Source: Alphaproteobacteria bacterium (lineage in GTDB: Bacteria > Pseudomonadota > Alphaproteobacteria > Sphingomonadales > Kordiimonadaceae). Taken from it: a DNA stretch of 64,000 nucleotides. Both the position numbers and the translations under genes were made by a program. The notes below the pieces were generated by a model. The model was not told where the DNA came from. It did no database searches and worked only from the letters and a program-made list of their open reading frames with translations. Below are positions 36,488 through 46,178 of the stretch, one piece after another (positions within the stretch are counted from its first letter, which is position 1; each line of letters starts with the position of its first letter). The DNA lies in the NCBI GenBank assembly GCA_006226495.1, contig SBGU01000007.1:78865-142864 (forward strand), in the 5' to 3' direction.

Positions 36488-36565
36488 AGATGCCGAAGCG
36501 CCCCGTGGGGCCGAAAAAGTATCCGTTCCGTATGCATGCGGAACCCACTTATGGAAAGATGTAGT

Positions 36566-36883
36566 ATGGCAACCATCAATGTTACCGACGAGGATTTCGA
36601 AGCCAAGGTTCTGAAGTCCGACAAACCCGTTCTCCTGGACTTCTGGGCCCAGTGGTGCGGCCCCTGTAAGATGATCGGCCCGGTTCTCGAGCAAATCTCC
36701 GGCGAGCGTGACGATATCATCATCGCCAAGATGGATATCGACGAAAACCCGGAAACGCCCACGAGCTTCGGCGTGCGTTCGATCCCGACCATGCTGATCT
36801 TCAAGGACGGCGAAGCCGTTGCCACCACCATGGGCGCCAAGCCGCGCGCGGCCCTCGAAGCCTGGATCAACCAGTCGATCTGA
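36566..36883 (+). CDS. trxA: thioredoxin
   Basis: The 105-residue protein is a classic thioredoxin with the redox motif WCGPC (Cys31 and Cys34) and the conserved cis-proline loop RSIPTMLIF. It reduces disulfides in the cytosol. The ATG at 36566 fits family length; an in-frame extension to 36473 would run into the promoter region. It sits downstream of addA as in many alphaproteobacteria but probably has its own promoter, and it ends at a strong terminator. Confidence 0.96.
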   Translation: MATINVTDEDFEAKVLKSDKPVLLDFWAQWCGPCKMIGPVLEQISGERDDIIIAKMDIDENPETPTSFGVRSIPTMLIFKDGEAVATTMGAKPRAALEAWINQSI

Positions 36884-36910
36884 TCGGCTGCAGGGTTTCA
36901 ACAAATACGG

Positions 36911-36938
36911 AAAAGGCGCCTAACCGGGCGCCTTTTTT
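36911..36938 (+). terminator. intrinsic terminator of trxA
   Basis: AAAAGGCGCC (36911-36920) pairs with GGCGCCTTTT (36927-36936) and is followed by further T residues. Confidence 0.92.
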
Positions 36939-37023
36939 GTTTGGCACGATTCGGGTGCCTGCCGCGCGATTGCCGGTCGGGGCCATCCTGTGCCATGCTT
37001 CCTGCACAAGGCGGGAGGATGTG

Positions 37024-37473
37024 ATGCAAACCCTTTATGAAGCTGTTGGTGGCATGGACGGGCTCAGGCGGCTCGCGGCCGTCTGGCACAGGCGTGTTAT
37101 GGCGGATGAAGTGGTTGAGCATGCGTTCAGCCATGGTTTCCATCCCGACCATACCGAACGGCTGGCGGCCTACTGGGCCGAGGCGCTGGGTGGCCCCAAG
37201 GCCTATACCGGGGTCTATGGCGACGAAACTGCGGTTGTCAGGATGCATAGCGGCAATGGCGTACACGCGGAAATGGACCGGCGTGCCATTGCCTGCTTCG
37301 ACCAGGCGCTCGAGGACATCGGCCTCGCGAATGGCGACAGGCTCAGGCAGGCGCTGTTCGACTATTTCGCCTGGGCGACGACAACGACCATGGCGCGGTA
37401 CCACCGGTCCAAAGACGATGTGCCGGTGGGCCTCAGCATTCCACAATGGTCATGGGACGGCCTTCAGGTCTGA
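37024..37473 (+). CDS. truncated hemoglobin, group II-like
   Basis: The 149-residue protein fits the bacterial truncated-globin family, with LYEAVGGMDGLRRL at the N-terminus and a probable heme-proximal His75 in VRMHSGNGVH. Such globins bind O2, NO or related ligands and often act in NO or oxygen stress. The ATG at 37024 has GGGAGG upstream and gives typical length. It stands alone after the trxA terminator and converges with the cupin gene 12 bases away. Confidence 0.88.
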   Translation: MQTLYEAVGGMDGLRRLAAVWHRRVMADEVVEHAFSHGFHPDHTERLAAYWAEALGGPKAYTGVYGDETAVVRMHSGNGVHAEMDRRAIACFDQALEDIGLANGDRLRQALFDYFAWATTTTMARYHRSKDDVPVGLSIPQWSWDGLQV

Positions 37474-37485
37474 AGGCCGTGCGCC

Positions 37486-37827
37486 CTAATGCATCGGGGT
37501 TTCTTCGAACGGGATATAGGTGCGGTCGACATTGTCGAACACCAGGGTCACACGCGCGGGCGCATGCGGGTGGTTGACGATCTCGTGCGGGGTGTCCTTG
37601 GCGACAAGGTAGCTTTCGCCGGTGTGCAGGGTGACGGTGTCGCCGTCTTCGAAATGCAGTTCGATGCTGCCGGCGCTCACGATCACCATTTCATCGGCAT
37701 TGTCGTGGCAGTGTTTGCCGCAGTGGGCACCCGAATGGATGAACATGCTGGCTGCCGTAAAGGGGGCCGGGCTGGCCTTGTGCCAGATCATGTCGCCCCA
37801 CGGGTAGGTTTCTGTTGTGTCGCTCAT
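37486..37827 (-). CDS. cupin-domain protein
   Basis: The 113-residue protein is a single small cupin barrel with the two metal-binding motifs: His-rich HSGAHCGKHCHDNADE (about residues 31-46) and the later KDTPHEIVNH. The ligand or reaction is unknown. It overlaps the folC stop by one base (TGATG), so it is the last gene of the leftward trp-acc-fol operon. Confidence 0.88.
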   Translation of the reverse strand: MSDTTETYPWGDMIWHKASPAPFTAASMFIHSGAHCGKHCHDNADEMVIVSAGSIELHFEDGDTVTLHTGESYLVAKDTPHEIVNHPHAPARVTLVFDNVDRTYIPFEETPMH

Positions 37828-39146
37828 CAGGCCGGAAACTCCCCTATCTCCCGAAGCACATTACCAGCAAGATAGAGCGATCCGCCGATAAGTACAAACG
37901 GCGGGCGGTCGGCATGCGATTTTTCGGCCACCAGTTTGAGCGCAGACGGTACATCCCTGGCCAGCACACCGCTGATGCCGACATCGGTCGCGGCGGCGGC
38001 CAGGGCGGCGGGGTTCGCGGCCCCTTCCTCGCCTTCGATCGGCACGGCGATCACGCGCTCGACTAGGCCGACAAGCTGTTTCAGGTATCCCGGTGCATCC
38101 TTGGTGCCCATCATGCCGATGATCAGGGTGGCGGGGTTCGCGACCGTATCGACGCGCTTCAGATAGTCGCGGATCACCTCTGCGGCCCCGGGGTTGTGGC
38201 CACCGTCCAGCATCAGGGTCGCGCCTTCGGGCAGCAGGTCGTTATAGGTACCGTGTTTCAGTTCCTGCAGGCGTGCGGGCCAGCGCACCCAGCCAAGGCC
38301 GGCGCGGATGGCGGCTTCGGGGATGTTGACCGCGTCCTGCGCGTGCGCCAGCGCGATGGCCATGCCGGCATTCGAAATCTGGTGCGCACCCGGCAGCACC
38401 GGCATCGGCAATTCGATGGCCGAACGCCAGTCCTCATACAGGAAAGCCTTGCCGCCCGGCATGGCCTTGGCCTGCCAGTCGCGCCCGAACAGTTTCGGTT
38501 TCACGCCGTGGGTGGCGGCAACGGCCTTGATGCAGGTCAGGCCTTCGGCAGACTGCGGGCCCACCACAAGGGGCGCACCGGTTTTGATGATGCCGGCCTT
38601 TTCGCCCGCAATGTCGGTGACCGTATTGCCCAGGAACTGCTGATGATCGAGGCTGACGGGCGTGATGCCGGTCGCGACCGGGTGTGCCACTACATTGGTG
38701 GCATCCAGCCGGCCGCCCAGGCCAACCTCAAGGATGCACAGGTCCGCCGGCTCGCGCGAGAAGGCGAGGATGGCGGCTGCGGTCGTCACCTCGAAAAAGG
38801 TGATGGCGTCTGGGCCGTTCGCGCGTTCGCATTCTTTCAGAAGCGCGGTCAGATCGTCTTCATGGATCAACTGCCCGGCGACCCGGATGCGTTCGTTGAA
38901 GCGCACCAGATGTGGCGAGGTATAGACATGCACCCGGTGCCCGGCGGCTTCGGCAAACGCGCGCAGGGTGGCGACCGTGGAGCCCTTGCCGTTGGTGCCG
39001 GCGATATGCACCACGGGCGGCAGTTTCTTTTCCGGGTTGCCCAGCTTGTTCAGAAGCCGCTGCATGCGGCCAAGGGACAGGTCGATCTTCTTGGGATGCA
39101 GGCCCATAAGGCGGGCCAGAACGGCGTCGCTGGCGTTTGAACTCAT
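37827..39146 (-). CDS. folC: folylpolyglutamate synthase/dihydrofolate synthase
   Basis: The 439-residue enzyme adds glutamate to dihydropteroate and folates. It has the P-loop GTNGKGST (residues 50-57), the HLVRFNERIRV segment, and the central motif TDIAGEKAGIIK typical of FolC/Mur ligases. It lies between accD and the cupin gene in the same direction. A GC-rich hairpin (39180-39197) stands between accD and folC. Confidence 0.95.
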   Translation of the reverse strand: MSSNASDAVLARLMGLHPKKIDLSLGRMQRLLNKLGNPEKKLPPVVHIAGTNGKGSTVATLRAFAEAAGHRVHVYTSPHLVRFNERIRVAGQLIHEDDLTALLKECERANGPDAITFFEVTTAAAILAFSREPADLCILEVGLGGRLDATNVVAHPVATGITPVSLDHQQFLGNTVTDIAGEKAGIIKTGAPLVVGPQSAEGLTCIKAVAATHGVKPKLFGRDWQAKAMPGGKAFLYEDWRSAIELPMPVLPGAHQISNAGMAIALAHAQDAVNIPEAAIRAGLGWVRWPARLQELKHGTYNDLLPEGATLMLDGGHNPGAAEVIRDYLKRVDTVANPATLIIGMMGTKDAPGYLKQLVGLVERVIAVPIEGEEGAANPAALAAAATDVGISGVLARDVPSALKLVAEKSHADRPPFVLIGGSLYLAGNVLREIGEFPA

Positions 39147-39179
39147 GATGCTGCCTTGTAACCCTGGCCCTTATGGTAA

Positions 39180-39197
39180 GGGGGCCAGAAGGCCCCC
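39180..39197. other. hairpin between accD and folC
   Basis: GGGGGCC (39180-39186) and GGCCCCC (39191-39197) form a 7-bp stem with an AGAA loop. No clear T tract follows, so it may be a processing or attenuation structure rather than a full terminator. Confidence 0.5.
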
Positions 39198-39219
39198 GTG
39201 AACTGATTGTTCGTGCGGT

Positions 39220-40092
39220 CTATTCCGCGGCGCGGCGGCTTTTGCGCCCGCCCATCAGAAGGCCGAGCATGGTGCCCAGCTTTTCGCGCATTTCATGCCG
39301 GTGGATCACCATATCGACCATGCCATGTTCCTGCAGATATTCGGCGGTCTGGAACCGCTCCGGCAGCTTTTCACGGATGGTCTGTTCGATCACCCGCTGG
39401 CCGGCGAAGCCGATCATCGCACCCGGTTCGGACACATGCACGTCACCCAGCATGGCGTAGGATGCGGACACGCCACCGGTGGTCGGGTCGCTGAGGAGCA
39501 CGATATACGGCAGGCCGGCGTCCCTGAGCATCTGCACGGCAACGGTGGTGCGCGGCATCTGCATCAGCGACAGGATGCCTTCCTGCATGCGGGCGCCGCC
39601 GGATGCGGTGATCATCACAAACGGGGTTTCCAGCTTCAGCGCCTGCTTGATGCCGGTGATGATGCCTTCACCCACGGCCATGCCCATCGAGCCACCCATG
39701 AAGAAGAAATTCTGGATCGCGACCACGGTTTCCGTGCCGCCGATCTTGCCGACAGCCACATGGATGGCGTCTTCGTCGCCCGATGCGGCGCGGGCGGCCT
39801 TCAGGCGGTCGGTATATTTTTTGGTGTCCTTGAACTTCAGCGGGTCCTGCTTCACCGACGGCAGCTCGAGCATTTCATAGACTGCATTGTCGAAAATGCT
39901 GTCGAAACGGGCGGCCGGCGGCATGCGGTCATGATGGTCGCAGTGGGCGCAGACATACTGGTTGGCGACGAATTCCTTCTGGAAGATCATCTGGCCGCAG
40001 TTCTTGCACTTGTGCCACAGGTTGTCCGGGGTTTCCCGGGCGTTCAGGACCTTTTGCAGCTTCGGTTTGACATAGTTGGTGAGCCAGCTCAT
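39220..40092 (-). CDS. accD: acetyl-CoA carboxylase carboxyltransferase subunit beta
   Basis: The 290-residue subunit carries the zinc ribbon Cys29, Cys32, Cys48 and Cys51 near the N-terminus and the crotonase-like carboxyltransferase core with GGARMQEG. With AccA it moves the carboxyl group from biotin to acetyl-CoA, starting fatty-acid synthesis. The ATG at 40092 overlaps the trpA stop by one base (TGATG). The order trpF-trpB-trpA-accD-folC is a well-known alphaproteobacterial cluster. Confidence 0.96.
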   Translation of the reverse strand: MSWLTNYVKPKLQKVLNARETPDNLWHKCKNCGQMIFQKEFVANQYVCAHCDHHDRMPPAARFDSIFDNAVYEMLELPSVKQDPLKFKDTKKYTDRLKAARAASGDEDAIHVAVGKIGGTETVVAIQNFFFMGGSMGMAVGEGIITGIKQALKLETPFVMITASGGARMQEGILSLMQMPRTTVAVQMLRDAGLPYIVLLSDPTTGGVSASYAMLGDVHVSEPGAMIGFAGQRVIEQTIREKLPERFQTAEYLQEHGMVDMVIHRHEMREKLGTMLGLLMGGRKSRRAAE

Positions 40093-40931
40093 CAGCAGCA
40101 CCCCTTTTCCTGTTGGGCGGACTTCACACCTTCCGCCAGCTTGCGGGTAAAGTCCAGTACCTGTTCGACCATGCCGTCTTTGGCATTGCCTTCTTCATCC
40201 AGGCCGTCCGCAATCATCTGCACGATGGCCGAGCCGACAACGGCGGCATCGGCGACGGACGCTACGGAACCGGCCTGTTCGGGCGTGCGGATACCGAATC
40301 CGACAGCCACTGGCAAGGATGTTTTTGCCTTGATGCGTTTCACCGCCGCGGCGATGTCATCCGTGGTGGCCGACTTTCCGCCGGTTACACCCGCCACGGC
40401 AACATAATAGACGAAACCGCTGGCGCCCGAAAGCACGGTGCCGAGACGGTGGTCGTCCGAAGTCGGGGTCGCCAGGCGGATCACGTCGATGCCGGCGGCG
40501 TTTGCGGGCAGGCGCAGTTCTTCATCTTCCTCGGGCGGCAGGTCGACAATGATCAGGCCGTCGACACCGGCTTTTGTTGCATCGGCAACAAAACGGTCGA
40601 TGCCGTAGGCATAAACCGGGTTGAAATAGCCCATCAGCACGATGGGGGTTGTTGCATCGTCCACACGGAAACTGCGCACCATCTCAAGGGTGTTTTTCAT
40701 GCTGCCGCCGGCCTTCAGCGCGCGCTGGGCGGCCTTGTCGATGGCCGGGCCGTCGGCGGACGGGTCGGTGAAGGGCATGCCCAGTTCGATGATGTCGGCA
40801 CCCGCCCCGGGCAGGCCCTTCAGGATGGCAAGCGAGGCGTCATAGCCCGGGTCGCCGGCGGTGACGAAGGTCACGAAAGCGGAACGGCCCTCGGCCTTCA
40901 GCGCCTCAAATTTCGCGGAAAGACGGCTCAT
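40092..40931 (-). CDS. trpA: tryptophan synthase alpha subunit
   Basis: The 279-residue TIM barrel cleaves indole-3-glycerol phosphate. The catalytic residues Glu49 and Asp60 lie in the signature [14 protein letters not shown]. It is in tight order with trpB, four bases upstream, and accD. Confidence 0.97.
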   Translation of the reverse strand: MSRLSAKFEALKAEGRSAFVTFVTAGDPGYDASLAILKGLPGAGADIIELGMPFTDPSADGPAIDKAAQRALKAGGSMKNTLEMVRSFRVDDATTPIVLMGYFNPVYAYGIDRFVADATKAGVDGLIIVDLPPEEDEELRLPANAAGIDVIRLATPTSDDHRLGTVLSGASGFVYYVAVAGVTGGKSATTDDIAAAVKRIKAKTSLPVAVGFGIRTPEQAGSVASVADAAVVGSAIVQMIADGLDEEGNAKDGMVEQVLDFTRKLAEGVKSAQQEKGCC

Positions 40932-40935
40932 AACC

Positions 40936-42144
40936 TCAAATCTCCTGACCGAGTGCCTGGGCGACGGTGAAAATGTCCTTGTCGCCGCGGCCGGACAGGT
41001 TCAGCACAATGATATGGTCCTTGGGAAGATCGGGCGCCATACGGATGATATGGGCAAGCCCGTGGCTGGATTCCAGTGCAGGGATGATGCCTTCGGTCTT
41101 GCAGCAGAGCTGGAAGGCCGACAGCGCCTCGTCATCGGTGGCGGAAACATAATTCACGCGGCCCTGTTCATGCAGCCACACATGTTCTGGCCCGATGCCG
41201 GGATAATCCAGGCCCGCCGAAATCGAATGCGCTTCGATGATCTGGCCGTCCTCGTCCTGCAAAAGGTAGGTGCGGTTGCCATGCAGCACGCCCGCGCGGC
41301 CACCGGTGATCGATGCCGCGTGTTTGTCGGTGTCGACCCCATGGCCTGCGGCTTCGACCGCATACATGGCGACATCGGCATCATCCAGGAACGGATGGAA
41401 CAGGCCGATGGCGTTCGAGCCACCACCCACACAAGCCACAAGGCTGTCGGGCAGGCGGCCTTCGGCGGCCATGATCTGTTCCCTGGTTTCGCGGCCGATG
41501 ATCGACTGGAAATCGCGCACCATCATCGGATAGGGGTGCGGGCCCGCCACCGTGCCGATGATGTAGAAAGTGTCATGCACGTTGGTGACCCAGTCGCGGA
41601 GCGCATCGTTCATCGCGTCTTTGAGCGTCGCTGACCCGGAGGTCACCGGGCGGACTTCGGCGCCCAGCAGTTTCATGCGGAACACGTTGGGCTTCTGACG
41701 TTCGATATCCACGGCACCCATGAACACCGTGCATTCAAGGCCGAAGCGCGCCGCCACGGTGGCGGTGGCCACACCGTGCTGGCCGGCGCCGGTTTCGGCG
41801 ATCACGCGGGTTTTGCCCATGCGTTTGGCCAGCAGCACCTGCCCGATGGCATGGTTGATCTTGTGCGCGCCGGTGTGGTTCAGTTCCTCGCGCTTGAAAT
41901 AGATTTTGGCGCCGCCCAGATGTTCGGTCAGGCGTTCGGCATAATAGAGGGGGCTTGGCCGGCCGATATAGACCCGGTTCAGGTAATCCAGTTCCTTGAG
42001 GAATTCCGGGTCCTTGATGGCCTTGCGATATTCCTGTTCGACCTCATGCACCAGGGGCATCAGGGTTTCGGACACATACCGTCCACCATATTTTCCGAAA
42101 TGGCCCTTTTCATCGGGGCCGGTACGATAACTGTTCAGCGACAT
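40936..42144 (-). CDS. trpB: tryptophan synthase beta subunit
   Basis: The PLP enzyme of about 402 residues joins indole and serine. The PLP lysine is Lys95 in [12 protein letters not shown], and the phosphate-binding [10 protein letters not shown] loop is present. Three candidate starts lie close together (GTG 42156, ATG 42150, ATG 42144), and the ribosome-binding site is weak. I chose the last because it gives the family N-terminus [12 protein letters not shown]. It forms the alpha2beta2 complex with TrpA encoded just downstream. Confidence 0.96.
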   Translation of the reverse strand: MSLNSYRTGPDEKGHFGKYGGRYVSETLMPLVHEVEQEYRKAIKDPEFLKELDYLNRVYIGRPSPLYYAERLTEHLGGAKIYFKREELNHTGAHKINHAIGQVLLAKRMGKTRVIAETGAGQHGVATATVAARFGLECTVFMGAVDIERQKPNVFRMKLLGAEVRPVTSGSATLKDAMNDALRDWVTNVHDTFYIIGTVAGPHPYPMMVRDFQSIIGRETREQIMAAEGRLPDSLVACVGGGSNAIGLFHPFLDDADVAMYAVEAAGHGVDTDKHAASITGGRAGVLHGNRTYLLQDEDGQIIEAHSISAGLDYPGIGPEHVWLHEQGRVNYVSATDDEALSAFQLCCKTEGIIPALESSHGLAHIIRMAPDLPKDHIIVLNLSGRGDKDIFTVAQALGQEI

Positions 42145-42188
42145 GACCATACTCACGAAAAAATACCGGGTTTCTGCTGTTCGGGTTC

Positions 42189-42836
42189 CTAGGTAACGGC
42201 TTTTGCCGCCTGAAGGAAGGCCTCAATTTTATCACCGGACTTCTGGCCCGGCGCATCTTCGACGCCGGACGACACATCCACCGCGCGTGCGCCACTTTGC
42301 CGGGCCGCTTCGGCGACATTGCCGGCATTCAGTCCACCGGCCAGCAGCCAGGGGAAATCCAGTTCGCGGGCGCGCATCAGGCCCCAGGGGAAACTGACGG
42401 CATTGCCGCCCGGCAGGGCACCCGGCCCCTTGGGCGGCTTGGCGTCATACAGCATGGCATCGGCATGCGGCAGGTATGCGAACGAGGCATCGATATCCTC
42501 GACCGACGACACACCGACCGCCTTGATGACCGAAACCCCGAGCCGGCGTTTAATGAGCGCCACCTCGTGCGGATATTCGTCGCCGTGCAATTGCACCCAG
42601 TCGAGGTCAAGGGCGTCGACCGCGTCCTCGATATAATCGGGGTCGGCGTTCACGAACACACCCACCCGTTCGGTGCTGCGCGGCAAATGCCGGCGCATGG
42701 CGCGGGCGACATCGATCGGCAGGTGCCGGGGTGAGGGCTCGTAGAAGACAAAACCCAGCCAGCGCGCGCCATAATGGGCGGCGAGATTGGCATGGGCGGC
42801 ATCGCTGATGCCGCAGACCTTGACCCGGATTGCCAT
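42189..42836 (-). CDS. trpF: phosphoribosylanthranilate isomerase
   Basis: The 215-residue TIM barrel catalyses the Amadori step of tryptophan synthesis. Cys8 in VKVCGISD and the C-terminal [11 protein letters not shown] and VDVSSGVED phosphate motifs are as expected. The ATG at 42836 is chosen; a 22-residue upstream extension would run into the preceding gene. It is preceded at seven bases by the TolB-N/TM2 gene and is followed by trpB. Confidence 0.95.
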   Translation of the reverse strand: MAIRVKVCGISDAAHANLAAHYGARWLGFVFYEPSPRHLPIDVARAMRRHLPRSTERVGVFVNADPDYIEDAVDALDLDWVQLHGDEYPHEVALIKRRLGVSVIKAVGVSSVEDIDASFAYLPHADAMLYDAKPPKGPGALPGGNAVSFPWGLMRARELDFPWLLAGGLNAGNVAEAARQSGARAVDVSSGVEDAPGQKSGDKIEAFLQAAKAVT

Positions 42837-42843
42837 GATGGGA

Positions 42844-43755
42844 TCAGGCCGTCTGCGGCGCGTCGTCCGGCAGCCAGACGCGGATGGGGCGGTTCCTGCC
42901 ATCGGTCAGCGCGCCCAGCGGGATCAGGATCATGTCCATCAGCCAGCCGATGCCAAAAAGGCCGAGGGTCAAGAGGTAAATGATGCCGGTGAACCAGCGC
43001 CCGATATAAAAGCGGTGCACGCCAAAAACGCCCACCATGAAACACAGGATCAGCGCCACAAGCCGGCTTTTGGGCGACCAGGACAGGCGGCGCGCGGCCA
43101 GGGCTTCAGCCTGGGTGCGGTAGGCGGCGGGCGCGTCTGCCGTGGCGGCCTTCAAGGGGCCCTTGTGCTGGGATGCGATGCCTTCGGCGATCTTGCCCGC
43201 CAGCGATTCCTGCATCGCCATCAGGTCGTCGCCCGCCACATTGAAACGGTCCGACCACAGGATGGCGGCGCTATGGTCCATCATCTGGGCCGCGACGCGG
43301 AATTTCTGGTCCTGCATGCGCACGCTGCCCTCGATCACATAGGCGACCCCGAGGTCGCGGGCGATGCGGTGGGCATCGGCCCCGTCGTCGAGCAGGCGTT
43401 GCAGTGCGGTGCGGCCCGGCGTGGCGAAGCCGGCTTTCTGCAGGTCGGCGATCAGGTCTTCTATCAGGCCGTCGGTAAAATGCTCGGGCACGGCGCCCAG
43501 TTCCTTGAAGGGCAGCACGGCAACACCGGTACGGCCGCCATAATCGGGCGACGGCGGCGGAGCATCCACCATGGGGTAATCGCCGTTCGAGCCGCTGTAG
43601 GGCACGACCGAAAGGCCCGGTGTCTTGTCCCCGCGCGAACGCTGCCACAGGGCGCGGCCATTGGTGACCAGAAAGGTCGCCAGCGCGAATAGGGTGCCAA
43701 GGCCGCCCAGAAGGTCGGCGTTTTCAGTAAGCCATGCAATGGCGCTATCGAACAT
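42844..43755 (-). CDS. membrane protein with TolB-N-like and TM2 domains
   Basis: The 303-residue protein joins three parts. First is an N-terminal membrane helix (about 15-32). Next is a region like the TolB-N/FlgO domain found in class III adenylate cyclases (about 75-200; VAVLPFKELG, HFTDGLIEDLIADLQ, YVIEGSVR). Last is a C-terminal TM2 domain (about 225-285; the KSRLVALILCFMVGVFGVHRFY-type block split around residues 228-250, then two helices). It has no cyclase or HTH domain. The gene directly precedes trpF in the same direction, but nothing suggests a role in tryptophan synthesis. It may be a membrane-anchored sensor or scaffold. Confidence 0.75.
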   Translation of the reverse strand: MFDSAIAWLTENADLLGGLGTLFALATFLVTNGRALWQRSRGDKTPGLSVVPYSGSNGDYPMVDAPPPSPDYGGRTGVAVLPFKELGAVPEHFTDGLIEDLIADLQKAGFATPGRTALQRLLDDGADAHRIARDLGVAYVIEGSVRMQDQKFRVAAQMMDHSAAILWSDRFNVAGDDLMAMQESLAGKIAEGIASQHKGPLKAATADAPAAYRTQAEALAARRLSWSPKSRLVALILCFMVGVFGVHRFYIGRWFTGIIYLLTLGLFGIGWLMDMILIPLGALTDGRNRPIRVWLPDDAPQTA

Positions 43756-43799
43756 GCCCCAATCGTCCCTTGATCACAAAGCCGGCCGGGGCTGGTGCC

Positions 43800-44639
43800 T
43801 CAGGCCGGGTCGTCGCTTTCCAGAAGGCCGGCGAACGAAACTTCCGCGCGCGTGAGTGCCGCGCTTGCCGCCTTCATCAGGTCCTCGCCCAACAGCATGC
43901 CGCTGTTCCAGGTGGCAACATAGTCCAGTCCGTCCGCGACCGTATGGTCCCGTGCATGATTCAGTACCGCTTTTGTACCTGCAACCGCAAGGGGACTTTT
44001 GGACGCAATCTGGGCCGCAAGCGCCATGGCGGCGGCGATGGCAGCATCGCGGTCGGGGGCGATCTGGTTCACGAAACCATATTTGTCGGCTTCCTGGACC
44101 GTGAATTTACGGCCCGTCAGCGCCAGTTCCCTGAGAATGCCGTTCGGCAGCAGATAGGGTGCGCGCTGCAACGTGCCCACATCCGCCACGATGGCGACAT
44201 TGATTTCCTGGATCGCAAACCAGGTGTCGGCGGTGGCGACCCGGATATCGCAGGCTGACGTGAGGTCGATACCCGCGCCCAGGCAGGCACCATGGATCGC
44301 TGCAATCACCGGCGCGCGGCATTCTTCAAGCGCGGTGAAACAGTCCTGCAGCCACAGGATGTGGCGGCGGAGCTTTTCGCGCACGCGGGCCGGGTCGGTG
44401 CCGCCGGTGTCGCCCAGCACGCTGCCGCTTTCCTTGAGGTCAAGGCCGGCGGTGAAATGTTTGCCGTTGGCCGACAGCACGATCGCGCGCACGTCCGTGT
44501 CGCTGTCCAGATGCCGGAACACCGCGCCGATTTCATGGAACATGGCATGGTTCATGGCATTCAGTTTGTCGGGCCGGTTCAGGCTGACATGGGCGATATG
44601 CCCCTCGATCGACAAGGTGAGGGTTTCATATTCTGGCAT
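43800..44639 (-). CDS. enoyl-CoA hydratase/isomerase family, dienoyl-CoA isomerase-like
   Basis: The 279-residue crotonase-fold protein has the oxyanion-hole segments GKHFTAGLDL and GACLGAGIDL. The downstream stretch EINVAIVADVGTLQRAP matches delta-3,5-delta-2,4-dienoyl-CoA isomerases (ECH1 type) better than hydratases, since the Asp of ADVGTLQR is a catalytic residue there. It would reposition double bonds during unsaturated fatty-acid degradation. It lies 44 bases after the start of the TM2 gene in the leftward direction and about 4 kb from the fad operon. Confidence 0.85.
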   Translation of the reverse strand: MPEYETLTLSIEGHIAHVSLNRPDKLNAMNHAMFHEIGAVFRHLDSDTDVRAIVLSANGKHFTAGLDLKESGSVLGDTGGTDPARVREKLRRHILWLQDCFTALEECRAPVIAAIHGACLGAGIDLTSACDIRVATADTWFAIQEINVAIVADVGTLQRAPYLLPNGILRELALTGRKFTVQEADKYGFVNQIAPDRDAAIAAAMALAAQIASKSPLAVAGTKAVLNHARDHTVADGLDYVATWNSGMLLGEDLMKAASAALTRAEVSFAGLLESDDPA

Positions 44640-44687
44640 GGTCGCAGTCCTTCCTGTTCCGGTTTTGGCGTCAGGAAAGAATATTGG

Positions 44688-46082
44688 TCATTGCGGCGTG
44701 CCGGCCAGTCGGGTGACCGAATTTTTCAGAAGCGCGTCATAACCGGCGGCGGACCTGATCTCGTCCGGTGCGGCGCCGCCGATCAGCCAGGCGTCAACCA
44801 GCGCCACGGCTTCGGGTTTGTCGAGCGTATCCATCAGGTAGCCCGCCACCGTGCCGGTGTCGGCGCTGAAACTGGCAAATTCCGTGCGCAGGTCACGCAC
44901 CATCGCAAAAAAGGCGCGTTCGCCCACCAGGTCCTCCAGCACATGGAAGAAAAGGGTGGCTGCCTGCATGTCAAGGCCATCGGCCACCGGCCCGCCGGCA
45001 AGGGCTGCCCGGGCGCGGTCAAGGCTGGCCATACGGTCATCGGTGCCGCCGGCAAGCTTGGCGGCCAAGAGGGCGGCCAGCCCGTCGCGCCAACTGCCGC
45101 GGGCGTTGGGCGGGGCGGGCGGCAGCCACATGGCCGCCAGTTCGCGGTAGAGGGCGGCATCACCCGCTGTGGCCGAAAGCGGCATCAGCACCAGGCCCGG
45201 CCGTTCCGTGGGCACCACGCCCGGGGGCATGTCCGCCACCACAAGGGGGCGGCCCGTCGGTGCGTCGCCCAGCCACTGGCCCAGCATGGCCGATGCGGCA
45301 TCCAGCCGGGTGGCCAGTTTCTGTGCGGCGGTTTCATTGCCGGGCAGGGGCAGAATGGTCGCCGCCGCAGCACTGACTGACCCAAAGGGCGCGATGCTGA
45401 ACACCGGGGGTGGCAGCGGCTTGTCGCCGCCCAGGTCGAACTCGACCCGGTCGCCCACAAGCTTGCGGCCCCGGGTGGGCAGGTTGCTCGCGATCACAAA
45501 ACCATCCGGCAGTTCGACCGTCAGGCGCTGCGGGTTGGTGGAAACCATATAGACGGCTTCAAGGTCCGCGCGCCGGGGGGCGGCGGGGATGGGATAGGCA
45601 TAATTCCAGTAGCCGACGATGGCCTGGTGCGTGCTGTCCGCGCCGGCCATGGGCCTGATGCTGCCATCATAATAGACCATCAGTTCCAGATCGCGGCCCG
45701 CGCCCAGGGGGTCCCGCAGGGTTACCGTGGCTTCGGTCACCAAGGGCCGGTCGGGGCCATAAAGTTCGGTCTGTTTCTGGCTGAATTTCAGCTCGCGGTT
45801 CTTCTGGTCGGTGATGCGGGTGATCTTCAGGCCGCTGTTCAGCACAAAAGGCAGGCGCGCACTTGTCTCGCCCGACAGGTTGCGAAGCCTGAGCCAGGAC
45901 GCACCGACCAGTTTTGTGCCCGCCGCTTCGGGCTGCAGCTTGACCACCAGGTAACTGTTCAGGATGCGATAATCGGCGGCGCCGCCGGCATACGCCGGTG
46001 CAGTCGTGCAAAGGAACAGGGCCAGAAGGGCCAGAACCGGAAAATATGCAAACCAGTGTCGGCTATACTCAGCTTTCACCAT
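44688..46082 (-). CDS. exported M1-peptidase-like protein without the zinc motif
   Basis: The 464-residue protein has a signal peptide (about residues 1-32, AYA cleavage) followed by a beta-rich domain resembling the N-terminal part of M1 aminopeptidases. A helical C-terminal part follows. Where M1 enzymes carry HELAHQW, this protein reads RELAAMW. The later WxNEGFA region corresponds to WRDGLAAL, so both zinc histidines and the EG motif are lost. I infer a non-catalytic binding or scaffold protein in the periplasm. This is a fold-level suggestion from motif order, not a firm homology. It starts behind an AT-rich leader. Confidence 0.55.
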   Translation of the reverse strand: MVKAEYSRHWFAYFPVLALLALFLCTTAPAYAGGAADYRILNSYLVVKLQPEAAGTKLVGASWLRLRNLSGETSARLPFVLNSGLKITRITDQKNRELKFSQKQTELYGPDRPLVTEATVTLRDPLGAGRDLELMVYYDGSIRPMAGADSTHQAIVGYWNYAYPIPAAPRRADLEAVYMVSTNPQRLTVELPDGFVIASNLPTRGRKLVGDRVEFDLGGDKPLPPPVFSIAPFGSVSAAAATILPLPGNETAAQKLATRLDAASAMLGQWLGDAPTGRPLVVADMPPGVVPTERPGLVLMPLSATAGDAALYRELAAMWLPPAPPNARGSWRDGLAALLAAKLAGGTDDRMASLDRARAALAGGPVADGLDMQAATLFFHVLEDLVGERAFFAMVRDLRTEFASFSADTGTVAGYLMDTLDKPEAVALVDAWLIGGAAPDEIRSAAGYDALLKNSVTRLAGTPQ

Positions 46083-46120
46083 AAAAGTCGTCCCCCCGAA
46101 CGGCTGTAGAAATGATATAT

Positions 46121-46154
46121 TATTACATAATCAGAATTGCCCCATCGGGATCAA
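46121..46154 (-). promoter_or_regulatory. candidate promoter of the M1-like gene
   Basis: On the minus strand, TTGATC (46154-46149) lies 17-19 bases before the AT-rich TTATGTAATA (46130-46121), in an otherwise GC-rich region. Assignment is tentative. Confidence 0.35.
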
Positions 46155-46178
46155 GGCAAAAATGACATCCGGGCCGGA

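Noticed and set aside
37474..37485. Terminator between the globin and cupin genes
   Set aside because: Only 12 bases separate the stops and no stem with T tract is present.
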